Below are positions 45,628-57,292 of a stretch of DNA of 64,000 nt, piece after piece. Source of the DNA: an uncultured Rhodospirillales bacterium. GTDB taxonomy: Bacteria; Pseudomonadota; Alphaproteobacteria; Acetobacterales; Acetobacteraceae. The position numbers were made by a program, and so were the translations under genes. The stretch spans positions 1 to 64,000 of the forward strand of contig CAILMF010000036.1 in assembly GCA_903835235.1 (NCBI GenBank), in the 5' to 3' direction. The number at the start of each line of letters is the position of its first letter. The stretch's first letter is position 1. The notes beneath the pieces were generated by a model, which was not told where the DNA came from, searched no databases, and worked only from the letters and a program-made list of their open reading frames with translations.

Positions 45628-45708
45628 GGCACGAGGCCAAGCCTCGTGCCGAGGCGCCGAATGGCGCCCGCCGATGGTTCGGCGCAAGCCAAGCGGCCGG
45701 ATGGCCGC
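45628..45708. repeat. Row of three stem-loops between convergent yqeY and the MCP gene
   Basis: Three perfect hairpins follow each other: GGCACGAGGC-CAA-GCCTCGTGCC split over 45628-45637 and 45641-45650; GGCGCC-GAAT-GGCGCC (45653-45668); and GCGGCC-GGAT-GGCCGC (45693-45708). No T-run is present. They may end both convergent transcripts or belong to an extragenic palindromic repeat family. Confidence 0.7.
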
Positions 45709-45751
45709 GCCCGGCGCTTGAGGGCGCGAGAAAAGCGCTGACCGCCGCGGC

Positions 45752-47458
45752 TCAGCCGGTCTTCAGCCGGCCGAGGAAGGCGCCCATGTCCTGCTGCAGC
45801 GTGGCAGTGCGGTCGTTGAAGGCGCGGGCGGCGTGGACCAGGCCCGCCGCCTCGCTGTCCAGCCGCTCCGCCGCCGCCTGCACGCTGCCGGCCTGACCGG
45901 AGAGTTCCGCGGTCTCCTGCGCGGCATTGCTGGCACTGCGGGCAATCTCGGCGGTGGCGGCGCCCTGTTCCTCCACCGCGGCGGCAATCTGGGTGGCGAT
46001 CTCGTTGCTGCGGGCCACGGTCACGCCGATGCCGCGGATGGTGGCCACGGCGCGGTCGGTGGCGCCCTGCATGCCGGTGATCTGGCTGCCGATCTCCTCG
46101 GTTGCCTTGGCGGTCTGGGCGGCCAGGGCCTTCACCTCGCTGGCCACCACGGCGAAGCCCTTGCCCGCCTCGCCGGCCCGCGCCGCCTCGATGGTCGCGT
46201 TCAGCGCCAGCAGGTTGGTCTGCCCGGCGATATCGCTGATCAGCCGCACCACATCGCCGATCCGCGCGGCGCCTTCGGCCAGGGCACGGACGGTGCTGTC
46301 GGTCATCGCCGCTTCCTCGGCGGCCTGGCGGGCGGTATTGGCGGCCTCCGCCACCTGGCGGGTGATCTCGCGCACGCTCGCGGCCATTTGCTCGGCGGCG
46401 GCGGCCACGGCCTGCACGCCGCCATCGGCGCGCTGGGTGGCCAGGGCCACGGCGCTGCCGGTGGTGCCGGCCTCGGCGGCCAATTCGCGCAGGGTGGCGG
46501 CGGTGCTGTCCACCCCGGCGGCGGCCTGGCCCAGCGCGGCCAGCGCAGTGCGGGCGGAAGCCTCGAATTCCAGCGCCGCATGGGTCCGCGCCTCGGCGCG
46601 GCCGGCCCGGGCCTCGGCGGCCTCGCGCCCGGCCCGGTCGGCTTCGGCCGCCTGGATCAGCCCCTGGCGCAAGGCGTCGGCCGCCTGCGCCATCTGGCCG
46701 AACTCGTCGGCACGGCCGGCATCCGGCACCGGGCGTTCCAACTCGCCCTGGCGCATGTGCTGCAATGCCTGGGCCAGGCGGGCGGCCGGAGCCAGGGCGC
46801 CGCGCCGCACCACCAGCAGGCCCAGCGCCAACGCGGCCAGCACCAGGCTCAGGGTCACGCCAAGCCTGATCCACGCCGCTTGGTTCACTTCCTCGGTCAT
46901 CTCGCCCCGCAGCCGTACCGCACGGCGGCTGCTGGCCTGGCTGGCATGGTCCAGGGCGGCATTCAGCGCCTGCCGGTTGGACCTGTTCGCTTCGTTGTTG
47001 CTGAACACGTTCACCGCGGCGATCCGCTCCGCCAGCGGTCCCGGCGCCGTGGCCATCCGCACCGCCTCCCGGCGGAAGCGGAGCAGGTCCTGGGCAGCGG
47101 CATGCACGGGGGTGAAGTCGGCCCGCGCTTCCGCGTCCATGGGGGAAGCGGCCCAGCCTTCCAACTCGGCCTGCAACCGATCCAGGCGCTCGGACAGGGC
47201 CGCGCTGAAACGGCGCAGGTCGGCTTCGTCCCGGGCGATGTAGATGCCGCGGGTTTCCATGACCACGGCATAGACATGGGCATTGACCTGTGCGGCCAGG
47301 CGGGAACTGGCGGCCAGGGCGCTGGAGCGCTGCAGCATCTCGGTCATGTTTTTTGCCGCCAGGAAATCCGCCACCGGCGCAGCCATGGCAGACAAGGCGA
47401 GCAGGGCGAACACGCCATAGAGCCGGAGAGCCAGGGAGCGGGCAAACATACGGCGCAT
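45752..47458 (-). CDS. Methyl-accepting chemotaxis protein
   Basis: Transmembrane chemoreceptor of 568 residues. A first membrane helix (about 9-33) leads to a periplasmic, mainly helical sensor domain (about 35-200, four-helix-bundle-like), then a second membrane helix ([20 protein letters not shown]), a HAMP region and a cytoplasmic coiled-coil. The signalling tip is canonical ([20 protein letters not shown] then [18 protein letters not shown]). No che genes are nearby and the ligand is unknown. It lies in opposite orientation between yqeY and dnaG. Confidence 0.93.
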   Translation of the reverse strand: MRRMFARSLALRLYGVFALLALSAMAAPVADFLAAKNMTEMLQRSSALAASSRLAAQVNAHVYAVVMETRGIYIARDEADLRRFSAALSERLDRLQAELEGWAASPMDAEARADFTPVHAAAQDLLRFRREAVRMATAPGPLAERIAAVNVFSNNEANRSNRQALNAALDHASQASSRRAVRLRGEMTEEVNQAAWIRLGVTLSLVLAALALGLLVVRRGALAPAARLAQALQHMRQGELERPVPDAGRADEFGQMAQAADALRQGLIQAAEADRAGREAAEARAGRAEARTHAALEFEASARTALAALGQAAAGVDSTAATLRELAAEAGTTGSAVALATQRADGGVQAVAAAAEQMAASVREITRQVAEAANTARQAAEEAAMTDSTVRALAEGAARIGDVVRLISDIAGQTNLLALNATIEAARAGEAGKGFAVVASEVKALAAQTAKATEEIGSQITGMQGATDRAVATIRGIGVTVARSNEIATQIAAAVEEQGAATAEIARSASNAAQETAELSGQAGSVQAAAERLDSEAAGLVHAARAFNDRTATLQQDMGAFLGRLKTG

Positions 47459-47544
47459 GCGACAAGCCTCGGCGATTTGGTTGCGCCATCATGGATGGCT
47501 TCCCGCTAACGCCGCCTTACCGCCTGCTGTATGAAGGGGCGACG

Positions 47545-49398
47545 ATGGCGCTTCCCCCGCAATTCCTCGACGACCTGCGCACCCGGACGCCGCTGCCCGG
47601 GCTGATCGGCCGCAAGACCCGCCTGGCGCGCAATGGCCGGCAATGGAAGGGCTGCTGCCCGTTCCACAACGAGAAGACGCCGTCCTTCTACGTCTACGAC
47701 GACCACTTCCACTGCTTCGGCTGCGGCGCGCATGGCGACGCCATCGCCTTCCTGATGCGGGCCGAGGGCGCCAGCTTCCCCGAGGCGGTGGAACGCCTGG
47801 CCTCCGAGGCGGGGATGGAGGTGCCGAAGCCGACTCCGCAGGCCGCGGCGCGGGAGGCCCGGGCGCGCGACAGCCACGCCGTGCTGGCCGCCGCCGCCGC
47901 GGTGTACCAGCGCCGGCTGCGCCTGCCGGAAGGCCGCCCGGCGCTGGACTACCTGCTGAAACGCGGGCTGACCGAGGAGACCATCGCCAGGTTCGGCCTG
48001 GGCTGGTCCGGCGAGGGCAGGGGCGCCCTGGCCGCCGACCTCCGCCCCGAGGGCATCACCACGGAACAGCTGGTGGAGGCCGGGCTGATCAAGTGGCGGG
48101 AGCCCGACGACCCGGCCAGCGGCACCTCCGACCTGTTCTTCGGCCGGGTCATGTTCCCCATCCGGGACCGGCGCGGGCGGATCATCAGCTTCGGCGGCCG
48201 GGTGATGGGCGACGGCCAGCCCAAATACGTGAATGGCCCGGAGACCGAGCTGTTCCGCAAGCGGCAGAGCCTCTACGGCTGGGACCTGGCGCGGGAAGGG
48301 GCGTTTCGCGGCGCCACGGTGATCGCCGTGGAAGGCTACATGGACGTGATCATGCTGCACCAGGCCGGCTTCACCGGCGCGGTGGCACCGCTGGGCACGG
48401 CGCTGACCGCCGAGCAGCTGGCGGCACTGTGGCAGATGTCGCCCGAACCGGTGCTGTGCTTCGACGGCGACAGCGCCGGCGCCAAGGCCGCCACGCGCGC
48501 GGTGGAAACCGCCCTGCCGGCGCTGAAGCCGGAGGCGACGCTGCGCCTGGCCACCCTGCCGGCCGGCGAGGACCCGGATACGCTGGTGGGCCAGAAGGGG
48601 GCCGCCGCCTTCCAGGCCGTGCTGGACAGCGCCAGGCCGCTGTCGGAGGCACTGTACGGCCTGCTGGTAGGCCACCTGCCCAGCGCCACGCCGGAACAGC
48701 GGGCCGGCATCCGGGCGCTGCTGGTGGCCAAGGCCAGCGTCATCGAGGACAAGGGCGTCAGCGCCGAATACCGCCGGGCGCTGCTGGACCGGTTCTTCGC
48801 CAGCACGCGCACGGAGCGGCCGGCCTTCGCCCGCCCCGCCGGGGCCGCACTGCGGAAAGGCCCGCGCAAGCCATGGGACAAGCCGCCGCTGGTGCGTATC
48901 CTGCGGACCCCGCCGGAGGACCCTCGCCCCGGCCAGGCCCGTATCCTGCTGGCGATTTTGCTGCGCCAGCCGGCGCTGCTGCCGGAGGTGGAGGAGCCCT
49001 TCTGCCTGCTGGACCTGCCCCCGGGGCCGGCGGAAACCCTGCGCGATGCCATGCTGCGGTGGCTTCCGCATGCCGAAGTCCTTGACTCCGCTGCCTTGAT
49101 GGACCACCTGCGGGAACATGGAATGGGTGAAGCCCTGTCCTGGGCAATTGGCGCCGATGACCTGCCGCTTGAGGCCAGGCCCGAGGCGCAGCCGAAGGAG
49201 GCACTGGACGGTTGGTGGCATTTCTTCGGTTATCTCAGGGGCGAGGACGAGCTGAGCCGAGATCGTGCCGAGGCCCAGCAGATGCTGGCGGCCACCAACG
49301 ACCCTGCGGCGCAGCAGCGGCTCATCCGGTTGACCGAAGCCCTGGCCGCGCTGCGGCGGGGCGAAACCGAGTCCGGCGCCTACGGCGAGCAGGCATAG
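47545..49398 (+). CDS. dnaG: DNA primase
   Basis: Synthesises RNA primers at the replication fork. The 617-residue protein has the N-terminal zinc finger with C38, H41, C57 and C60 (CCPFHNEKTPSF, HCFGCGAHGD). The RNA polymerase and TOPRIM domains carry AVEGYMDVIMLHQAGF and CFDGDSAGAKAA with the catalytic acids, and a C-terminal helicase-binding region follows. AAGGGGC precedes the ATG at 47545; upstream in-frame starts add no conserved sequence. It stands 87 nt before rpoD, the usual order. Confidence 0.97.
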   Translation: MALPPQFLDDLRTRTPLPGLIGRKTRLARNGRQWKGCCPFHNEKTPSFYVYDDHFHCFGCGAHGDAIAFLMRAEGASFPEAVERLASEAGMEVPKPTPQAAAREARARDSHAVLAAAAAVYQRRLRLPEGRPALDYLLKRGLTEETIARFGLGWSGEGRGALAADLRPEGITTEQLVEAGLIKWREPDDPASGTSDLFFGRVMFPIRDRRGRIISFGGRVMGDGQPKYVNGPETELFRKRQSLYGWDLAREGAFRGATVIAVEGYMDVIMLHQAGFTGAVAPLGTALTAEQLAALWQMSPEPVLCFDGDSAGAKAATRAVETALPALKPEATLRLATLPAGEDPDTLVGQKGAAAFQAVLDSARPLSEALYGLLVGHLPSATPEQRAGIRALLVAKASVIEDKGVSAEYRRALLDRFFASTRTERPAFARPAGAALRKGPRKPWDKPPLVRILRTPPEDPRPGQARILLAILLRQPALLPEVEEPFCLLDLPPGPAETLRDAMLRWLPHAEVLDSAALMDHLREHGMGEALSWAIGADDLPLEARPEAQPKEALDGWWHFFGYLRGEDELSRDRAEAQQMLAATNDPAAQQRLIRLTEALAALRRGETESGAYGEQA

Positions 49399-49485
49399 GT
49401 TAGAGACTGTTTTTCCTGGCGCCCTGGCTCTGCCGACGGGCGCCGCGTGACGTTTCCCCCCCGGGGGATGAGGAGCGAAGAGCGC

Positions 49486-51405
<1,920 letters not shown>

Positions 51406-51408
51406 GCC

Positions 51409-51984
51409 GTGTCGTTCGCGTCCATCGGCTCCGGTGTGGTTCCGGTCGCGGTGGACGTGACCTTCCTGCGCATGGACCGGGCGCCGGAAGGCCGCGGCCC
51501 GGCGCTGCCGCCGCATGTGCGGGTGGAGCGGCTGGCCCAGTGCACGGTGCCGTTCTACCGCTACCTCTACGGCACGGTCGGGCATGAGTATGTCTGGTGG
51601 CTGCGCCGCACGCTGACCGACGCCGAGTTGCGCCCGGTGCTGCGCGACTCCGGCATTTCCATCCATGTGCTCTACGCGGATGGCGAGCCGGCCGGCTTCT
51701 ACGAGTTGGACCGCCGCAATCCGCCGGTGCTGAACCTGGCCTATTTCGGGCTGATGCCGCATGTGGTCGGGCATGGGCTGGGCCGCGCCATGCTGCGCCA
51801 CGCGCTGGACACCGGCTGGGCCGAGCACCCGCGGGCGATGACGGTGAACACCTGCACCGCGGACCACCGCCGCGCGCTGCCGAACTACATCGCCGCCGGC
51901 TTTGAGAAGCTGCGCACGGTGCGGGAGGTGTGGCGCGTGCCGACGCGCCTTGGCCTGCCGATACCGGAGCGGCTGCGGCTGTAG
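51409..51984 (+). CDS. GNAT-family N-acetyltransferase
   Basis: A 191-residue acetyl-CoA-dependent acyltransferase. The acetyl-CoA loop is visible as [15 protein letters not shown] (Q/R-x-x-G-x-G/A type), followed by [25 protein letters not shown], the typical motif B. The first start in frame is the GTG at 51409, only 3 nt after the rpoD stop; an ATG at 51472 is an alternative that loses only a non-conserved end. It is likely read through from rpoD. The substrate is unknown. Confidence 0.85.
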   Translation: MSFASIGSGVVPVAVDVTFLRMDRAPEGRGPALPPHVRVERLAQCTVPFYRYLYGTVGHEYVWWLRRTLTDAELRPVLRDSGISIHVLYADGEPAGFYELDRRNPPVLNLAYFGLMPHVVGHGLGRAMLRHALDTGWAEHPRAMTVNTCTADHRRALPNYIAAGFEKLRTVREVWRVPTRLGLPIPERLRL

Positions 51985-52142
51985 GCTGCGGCGGGGACCA
52001 CCGGGACAAGCCCGTTGGTGACGGGTCGATTGCGATGTCGACCGCGCAGCGTGGCCCCCATTGGTTGCGGCCAACTTCGGGGCGAGGACCACCGGCGGGA
52101 GCCCGATGGCGGCGGCCTGGTCGAGACGCGGTTTCGGCGCCG

Positions 52143-53309
52143 CTACGCCGCGCCGAGTTCCTGCTTCACCAGGTTCAGCCAGAAGGTCACACCCACCGGC
52201 AGCGCCGCGTCGTTGAAGTCGTATAGCGGCGTATGCAGGTCCTGGCCCTCGCCATTGCCCATGAAGATGAAGGCGCCGGGCTTGGCCTGCAGCATGAAGG
52301 CGAAGTCCTCTCCGCCCGTGACCGGGCGCATGCTGGTGTCCACGCTGGCGCCGGGCAGGGCGCGGGCGGCCCCAGCCATCACTTCGGTCTCGCGCGGGTG
52401 GTTGTGCAGTGGCGCCGCGTTCCACCACAGGGTCACCTCGGCGGTGGCGCCCTGCATGGCCGCGCAATGCTCCGCCACCGCCTTGATGCGGGTTTCCAGC
52501 AGCGCCTGAATTTCCGGCGTGAAGGCGCGCATGGTGCCGCCCACCGTGACTTCCGATGGCATCACGTTCAGCGCCTGCCTGGTGCCGCCGGCCAGGTAGC
52601 CCACCGAGATCACCGCGCTGTCCAGCGCCGGTACGTTGCGGCTGACAATGCCCTGCAAGGCCTGGACGAAGCCGGCCTGCACCACCGCCAGGTCTTCCGT
52701 CAGGTGCGGCGAGTTGCCGCCATGCCCGCCGCGGCCCTTGAAGGTCACCACCCAGCGCCCAGCGCCGGCCATCATCGGCCCCGGCTTCAGCGCGAACTGG
52801 CCGAGCGGGATGCCCGGCATATTGTGCAGGCCATAGACGGCGTCACACGGAAAACGCTCGAACAGCCCGTCCTTCAGCATGGCCTGGGCGCCGCCGCGGC
52901 CTTCCTCGGCCGGCTGGAAGATGAAGTGGACGGTGCCGGCGAAGTCCGGCTGCTCCGCCAGCATGCGGGCGGCGCCCAGCAGCATGGCGGTATGGCCGTC
53001 ATGCCCGCAGGCGTGCATGGCGCCGTTGCCGGCGGCGTGGGGCAGGCCGGTCTGCTCGGTCATGGCCAGCGCGTCCATGTCCGCGCGTAGGCCGATGGCG
53101 CCCTGGCCCGGCCGCTTGCCGCGCAGCGTTGCGACCACGCCGGGGCCGCCGATGCCCTCATGCGTCTCCAGCCCCCATTCCCGCAGCTTGGCCGCGACCA
53201 GCGCGCTGGTGCGGGCTTCCTCCATGCCCAGTTCCGGGTGGGCGTGGATGTCGCGGCGAATCGCGATCAACTCGGGCAAGTGGCGGGCCAGGCGGGCGTC
53301 TTCGGTCAT
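52143..53309 (-). CDS. M20D-family amidohydrolase (hippurate hydrolase/aminoacylase type)
   Basis: Zinc or manganese-dependent hydrolase releasing acyl groups from N-acyl-amino acids, 388 residues. Metal ligands and catalytic residues are seen in LRADMDAL, MHACGHDGHTAM, FQPAEEGRGGAQAM and YGLHNMPG; a dimerisation domain (about 180-290) lies between the two halves of the catalytic domain. Complete length. Its start overlaps the stop of the ScsB-like gene by 4 nt (ATGA), so translation is coupled to an unrelated upstream gene. Confidence 0.93.
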   Translation of the reverse strand: MTEDARLARHLPELIAIRRDIHAHPELGMEEARTSALVAAKLREWGLETHEGIGGPGVVATLRGKRPGQGAIGLRADMDALAMTEQTGLPHAAGNGAMHACGHDGHTAMLLGAARMLAEQPDFAGTVHFIFQPAEEGRGGAQAMLKDGLFERFPCDAVYGLHNMPGIPLGQFALKPGPMMAGAGRWVVTFKGRGGHGGNSPHLTEDLAVVQAGFVQALQGIVSRNVPALDSAVISVGYLAGGTRQALNVMPSEVTVGGTMRAFTPEIQALLETRIKAVAEHCAAMQGATAEVTLWWNAAPLHNHPRETEVMAGAARALPGASVDTSMRPVTGGEDFAFMLQAKPGAFIFMGNGEGQDLHTPLYDFNDAALPVGVTFWLNLVKQELGAA

Positions 53310-55312
53310 GCGGGGCTTCCGGGTTGGGGCAGCAGGCGCAGCAGCATGCCCGGGGTCAGGATTTGTGGCAGCAGGGCAGGTGCACCGCCCCCGGCGGGGT
53401 AGAACAGGTATAGCGGCACGCCGTCGCGCTGGTGTTCACGCAGCAGGGCGGTGATGGCCGGGGCGCCGTTGGTCCAGTCCCCCACCAGGCTGGCCACGCC
53501 AGCGCGGGCGAAGGCGGCGCGCACCGCCTCGTCGCGCAGCGCCACGCGCTCATTGACCTTGCAGGTGACGCACCAGGCGGCGGTCAGGTTGACGAAGACC
53601 GGCCGGCCCTCGGCGCGCAGGCTGGCGACGCGCTCGGCGCTCCAGGCATCGGCGGTGGGCTCCACGACGGCGGCCGGGCGCAGGCCGGGCAGCAGCGCCA
53701 GCGCCGCCAGCAGCGCCAGGCCGGCCAGGGCGGCGGCCCAGCGCAGGCCTTCCCGCTGATGCAGGCCAAGTGCCCAGGCGGCCAGGCCCAGCAGCACGGC
53801 GCCGGCCAGCAGCAGCAGCAAGCCATCGGCGCCGGCCTGCTGCGCCAGCACCCAGGCCAGCCAGGCCGCGGCGCCGTACATGGGGAAGGCCAGGCCCTGG
53901 CGCAGCCGCTCCATCCAGGCGCCGGGGCGGGGCAGCAGGCGGGCCAGGCCGGGCGCCAGCGCCAGCGCGCCATAGGGCGCGGCCATGCCAAGGCCCAGCC
54001 CGGCGAAGACCAGCAGGGCGGCGGCCGGCGGCATGGCCAGCGCGGCGCCCAGCGCGGCGGCCATGAAGGGCGCCGTGCAGGGCGTGGCCACCAGCACGGC
54101 CAGCGCCCCGGTGGCGAAGCTGCCCAGGTGCCCACCGCGGGCGACCACCTGGCTGCCGACATCGGAGGCAGCCCCTATCAAAAAAACGCCGGACAGGTTC
54201 AGCCCCACCGCCAGCATCAGCCAGGCCAAGGCAGCCACGAACCACGGCGCGGTGAACTGGAACCCCCAGCCGACCCGCAGCGCCACCAGCACGCCGCCCA
54301 TGGCCAGGAAGCTCAGCACCATGCCGGCGACGGTGCTGGCGGCATGGGCGCGGACCTCGGCCTGGGCGGCGCCGGAAAGCCGGGCCAGCGCCATTGCCTT
54401 CATTGCCAACACCGGGAAGACGCAGGGCATGGCGTTCAGGATCAGCCCGCCCAGCATCGCGAAGGCCAGCGCCTGCCATAGCGGCATGCCCGCGCTGGGC
54501 ATGGCGCCGGGCGTGGCGGAGACCAGCCAGGCGGCGCGGTTGCCGCCGGCGTCGGTCAGGGTCAGCACGCCTTCCACGGTCGCGGGCACGTCGCTTTCGC
54601 CCCGGGTCAGCGCCAGGGTCAGCGTGCCGTCGCGCAGCGTGGCCGGCTGGGGCGCGGCGTTGTCGATCAGGCCCTGGGCGAGGGGGAAGAAGAAGGCGTC
54701 GCGCACCGCGCCGGGCAGGCCGGTCAGCCGCAGCGCGCCCTGCGCTCCGCTGAAGCCGATGCTGGCCGGAAAGGGCGCGGGCTGCGGTTCGGCCGCCTCG
54801 GCGGCGGTGAACAGCGGGGTATCGGCGTCGCTGCGCGGCGTTGTGGCAACCGGAAGGTCCAGGGTGAACCGGGCTTCCTCGGGGACGCAGAGCTGTTCGC
54901 AGACCAGCCAGGTGGCTTCGGCCACGATGCGGAAGCGGCTGCCCGGCACGGCGTTGGTCGGCACCTGTACCGGCAGGGTGAACAGCGCCTGGTCATGATA
55001 GCCGAAGCTGACCAGCGGCCCGAACGGGAAGCGCGACGGCGCGGGGAAGCGCAACGCGCCGGCAGTGGCGCCCTCCGGCAGGGACAGGGCCACTTCGGGC
55101 GCCTGGCCGGCATCGCCGGGGTTCAGCCAATAGGTATGCCAGCCCGGCGCCAGGCGTTGCCGCAGCAGCAGGCGCAGCGTCTGGCCCGGCACGGCCACAG
55201 GCTCCGCCACCAGGGTTACGCGGCTGCGGGGGCTGACGGCGGGCGCGCTCTCCACCGCCCCGGCCAGGGCAGGGGCGATCAGCAGCATCAGCAGAAGCAG
55301 CAACCGCGGCAT
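53306..55312 (-). CDS. ScsB/DsbD-like thiol:disulfide interchange protein
   Basis: Carries electrons from cytoplasmic thioredoxin across the inner membrane to periplasmic partners. The 668-residue protein has a signal peptide (MPRLLLLLMLLIAPALAGAV) and a periplasmic N-domain (to about 270) with the cysteine pair WLVCEQLCVPEE. About eight membrane helices follow, with the redox cysteines in NAMPCVFPVLAMKAMAL and VATPCTAPF, then a C-terminal thioredoxin domain with AAWCVTCKVN. The N-domain is closer to ScsB than to classical DsbD. The ATG at 55312 opens the signal peptide. Confidence 0.9.
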   Translation of the reverse strand: MPRLLLLLMLLIAPALAGAVESAPAVSPRSRVTLVAEPVAVPGQTLRLLLRQRLAPGWHTYWLNPGDAGQAPEVALSLPEGATAGALRFPAPSRFPFGPLVSFGYHDQALFTLPVQVPTNAVPGSRFRIVAEATWLVCEQLCVPEEARFTLDLPVATTPRSDADTPLFTAAEAAEPQPAPFPASIGFSGAQGALRLTGLPGAVRDAFFFPLAQGLIDNAAPQPATLRDGTLTLALTRGESDVPATVEGVLTLTDAGGNRAAWLVSATPGAMPSAGMPLWQALAFAMLGGLILNAMPCVFPVLAMKAMALARLSGAAQAEVRAHAASTVAGMVLSFLAMGGVLVALRVGWGFQFTAPWFVAALAWLMLAVGLNLSGVFLIGAASDVGSQVVARGGHLGSFATGALAVLVATPCTAPFMAAALGAALAMPPAAALLVFAGLGLGMAAPYGALALAPGLARLLPRPGAWMERLRQGLAFPMYGAAAWLAWVLAQQAGADGLLLLLAGAVLLGLAAWALGLHQREGLRWAAALAGLALLAALALLPGLRPAAVVEPTADAWSAERVASLRAEGRPVFVNLTAAWCVTCKVNERVALRDEAVRAAFARAGVASLVGDWTNGAPAITALLREHQRDGVPLYLFYPAGGGAPALLPQILTPGMLLRLLPQPGSPA

Positions 55313-55350
55313 GGTCGGGATGTGCCCCCGACCATGCCGCAACGCAAGCG

Positions 55351-56241
55351 CTACTCCTTCACCGCGCCGGTGAGGGAGGAGACGTAGTAGTCCACGAAGA
55401 ACGAATAGAAGATCGCCACCGGCAGGGAGCCCAGCAGGCTGCCGGCCATCAGCGCGCCCCACTGGTACACGTCGCCGGTGACCAACTCGGTCAGGATGGC
55501 GACGGGCACGGTCTTCTTCTCGCTGCTTTGGATGAAGGCCAGCGAATAGATGAACTCGTTCCAGCTGAGCGTGAAGCTGAAGATGCCGGCGGAGATCAGC
55601 CCCGGCACCGCCAGCGGCAGCGTAATGCGGCGCAAAATCTGCAACCGCGTCGCGCCGTCGATCAGCGCGCACTCCTCCAGCTCATACGGGATGGACTTGA
55701 AGTAGCCGATCAGCAGCCAGGTGCAGAAGGGTATCAGGAAGGTCGGAAAGGTCAGGATCAGCGCGAAGGGCGTGTCGAACAGGCCCAGCTGATAGACGAT
55801 GGTGGCCAGCGGGATGAACAGGATGGAAGGCGGCACCAGGTAGGCCAGGTAGATGCCCAGGCCGACATACTGGCTGCCCTTGAAGCGCAGCCGCTGGATG
55901 GCATAGGCCGCCAGCGTGGAGGCCAGCAGCGAGATGAAGGTGGAGGCGACCGCCACCATCATGGTGGTCAGCAGCCAGCGCGGATAGGCGGTGCCGAACA
56001 GCAGGTGGCGGATGTGGTCCAGCGTCGGCGAGCCGATCAGGAACGGGTTGTAGGTGTTGTAGTCGTACAGCTCCGCATTCGGTTTGAAGGCGGTGATCGT
56101 CATCCAGTAGAACGGGAACAGCAGGATCAGCACGAAGCAGGCCAGCGGCACGTAGAGCATCACCATGCGGCGGCTCTTGCTGTCCCAGCTCATCGCCTCC
56201 GGCTGGGCGGTGGCGCTGTTGGATTGGGTGGCCTCAGTCAT
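55351..56241 (-). CDS. Sugar-type ABC transporter permease (MalG/UgpE type)
   Basis: Inner-membrane permease of 296 residues from the ATG at 56241, with six hydrophobic segments and the EAA-loop sequence EECALIDGATRLQILRRITL that docks on the ATPase. It overlaps the upstream permease by 8 nt. It is the last gene of the TPP enzyme-ATPase-SBP-permease-permease operon. The family (CUT1) imports sugars, polyols and glycerol-3-phosphate. Confidence 0.94.
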   Translation of the reverse strand: MTEATQSNSATAQPEAMSWDSKSRRMVMLYVPLACFVLILLFPFYWMTITAFKPNAELYDYNTYNPFLIGSPTLDHIRHLLFGTAYPRWLLTTMMVAVASTFISLLASTLAAYAIQRLRFKGSQYVGLGIYLAYLVPPSILFIPLATIVYQLGLFDTPFALILTFPTFLIPFCTWLLIGYFKSIPYELEECALIDGATRLQILRRITLPLAVPGLISAGIFSFTLSWNEFIYSLAFIQSSEKKTVPVAILTELVTGDVYQWGALMAGSLLGSLPVAIFYSFFVDYYVSSLTGAVKE

Positions 56242-57187
56242 TGCCTTCTCCCTGCTGCCACTTGCGGCGGGCAAGGGCGAAGTAGCTGAACAGCGTGGCG
56301 AAGACGAGGAACGGGATCATCGAGACGGCGATGGCCGCGCCCTCGCCCAGCTCGCCGCCGGCGATGCCGCGCTGGAAGGCGAGGGTGGCCAGCAGATGGG
56401 TGGAGTTGACCGGCCCGCCGCGGGTGATGGCGTAGACCAGTTGGAAGTCGGTAAAAGTAAAAATGATGCTGAAGGTCATGACGATCGCCAGGATCGGCAG
56501 CAGCATGGGGAAGGTGATGTAGCGGAAGCGTTGCCAGGAGGTGGAACCGTCCAGCAGTGCGGCTTCGTACAGGCTGGGCGAGATGGTCTGCAGCCCCGCC
56601 AGCAGGCTGATGGCGACGAAGGGAATCCCGCGCCAGATATTGGCGGCGATGAGGCTGAAGCGGGCCGACCAGGGCGTGTTGATGAAGTCGAAATTCTCCG
56701 TGGTCACCCCGGCCTTGATCGCGAGGTAGCTGAGGATGCTGAACTGCGGGTCGTAGATCCACCAGAAGGCGATGGCGCTGAGCACCGTCGGCACGATCCA
56801 GGGAAGCAGTATTATCGCGCGCAACAGCGACTTGAACGGCAGGTGGTTGTTCAGCAGCAGCGCCAGCCACAGGCCCAGCGCGAACTTACCGATGGTCGCG
56901 ACGCCGGTGTAGAACACGCTGTAGAACACCGCGTTCCACCAGTTGCGGTCTTCCAGCAGGTATTCGAAATTCTCCCAGCCGATGTACTTGCCCGGCCGGC
57001 CGATGGTGGTGTCCGTGAAGGCCAGCCAGATGCCGAGGCCCAGCGGATAGGTCAGGAAGACCGTCAGCAGGCCAACCGCCGGCAGCAGGCAGGCAAAGAC
57101 CAGGAAGGGTTTCCAGTCGAACAGGCGCACGACCCAGGACGGGTCCCGCTTGGGGCGAACCCAGGTGGCGGCGGTGGTTGCTGACAT
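56234..57187 (-). CDS. Sugar-type ABC transporter permease (MalF/UgpA type)
   Basis: Permease of 317 residues with six hydrophobic segments and the EAA loop YEAALLDGSTSWQRFRYITF. GGAG lies at suitable spacing before the ATG at 57187; the frame remains open upstream but encodes Pro/Gly-rich non-family sequence. Two stem-loops separate it from the receptor gene, which may lower its expression relative to the receptor. Confidence 0.94.
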   Translation of the reverse strand: MSATTAATWVRPKRDPSWVVRLFDWKPFLVFACLLPAVGLLTVFLTYPLGLGIWLAFTDTTIGRPGKYIGWENFEYLLEDRNWWNAVFYSVFYTGVATIGKFALGLWLALLLNNHLPFKSLLRAIILLPWIVPTVLSAIAFWWIYDPQFSILSYLAIKAGVTTENFDFINTPWSARFSLIAANIWRGIPFVAISLLAGLQTISPSLYEAALLDGSTSWQRFRYITFPMLLPILAIVMTFSIIFTFTDFQLVYAITRGGPVNSTHLLATLAFQRGIAGGELGEGAAIAVSMIPFLVFATLFSYFALARRKWQQGEGND

Positions 57188-57209
57188 CGGGTGCTCCGGG
57201 AGAGCAGGC

Positions 57210-57285
57210 CCTGGCGGGCGGTAGCACCCGCCAGGACCGTCTGCTCGAACAGGCGTAGGGGGCGGCACCCCGGGGGGCGCCGCCC
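57210..57285 (-). repeat. Two stem-loops between receptor and permease genes
   Basis: CCTGGCGGG/CCCGCCAGG (57210-57218, 57227-57235) and GGGCGGC/GCCGCCC (57260-57266, 57279-57285) are perfect stems in the 105-nt gap after the receptor gene. Such structures often protect the receptor mRNA end and set the high receptor to permease ratio in ABC operons. Confidence 0.65.
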
Positions 57286-57292
57286 GCAGGGA

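Noticed and set aside
51995-52110. Near-direct repeat GGACCACCGG...AGCCCG at 51995 and 52086
   Set aside because: Only partial identity over about 24 nt in a GC-rich non-coding gap; no gene-like or mobile-element structure.
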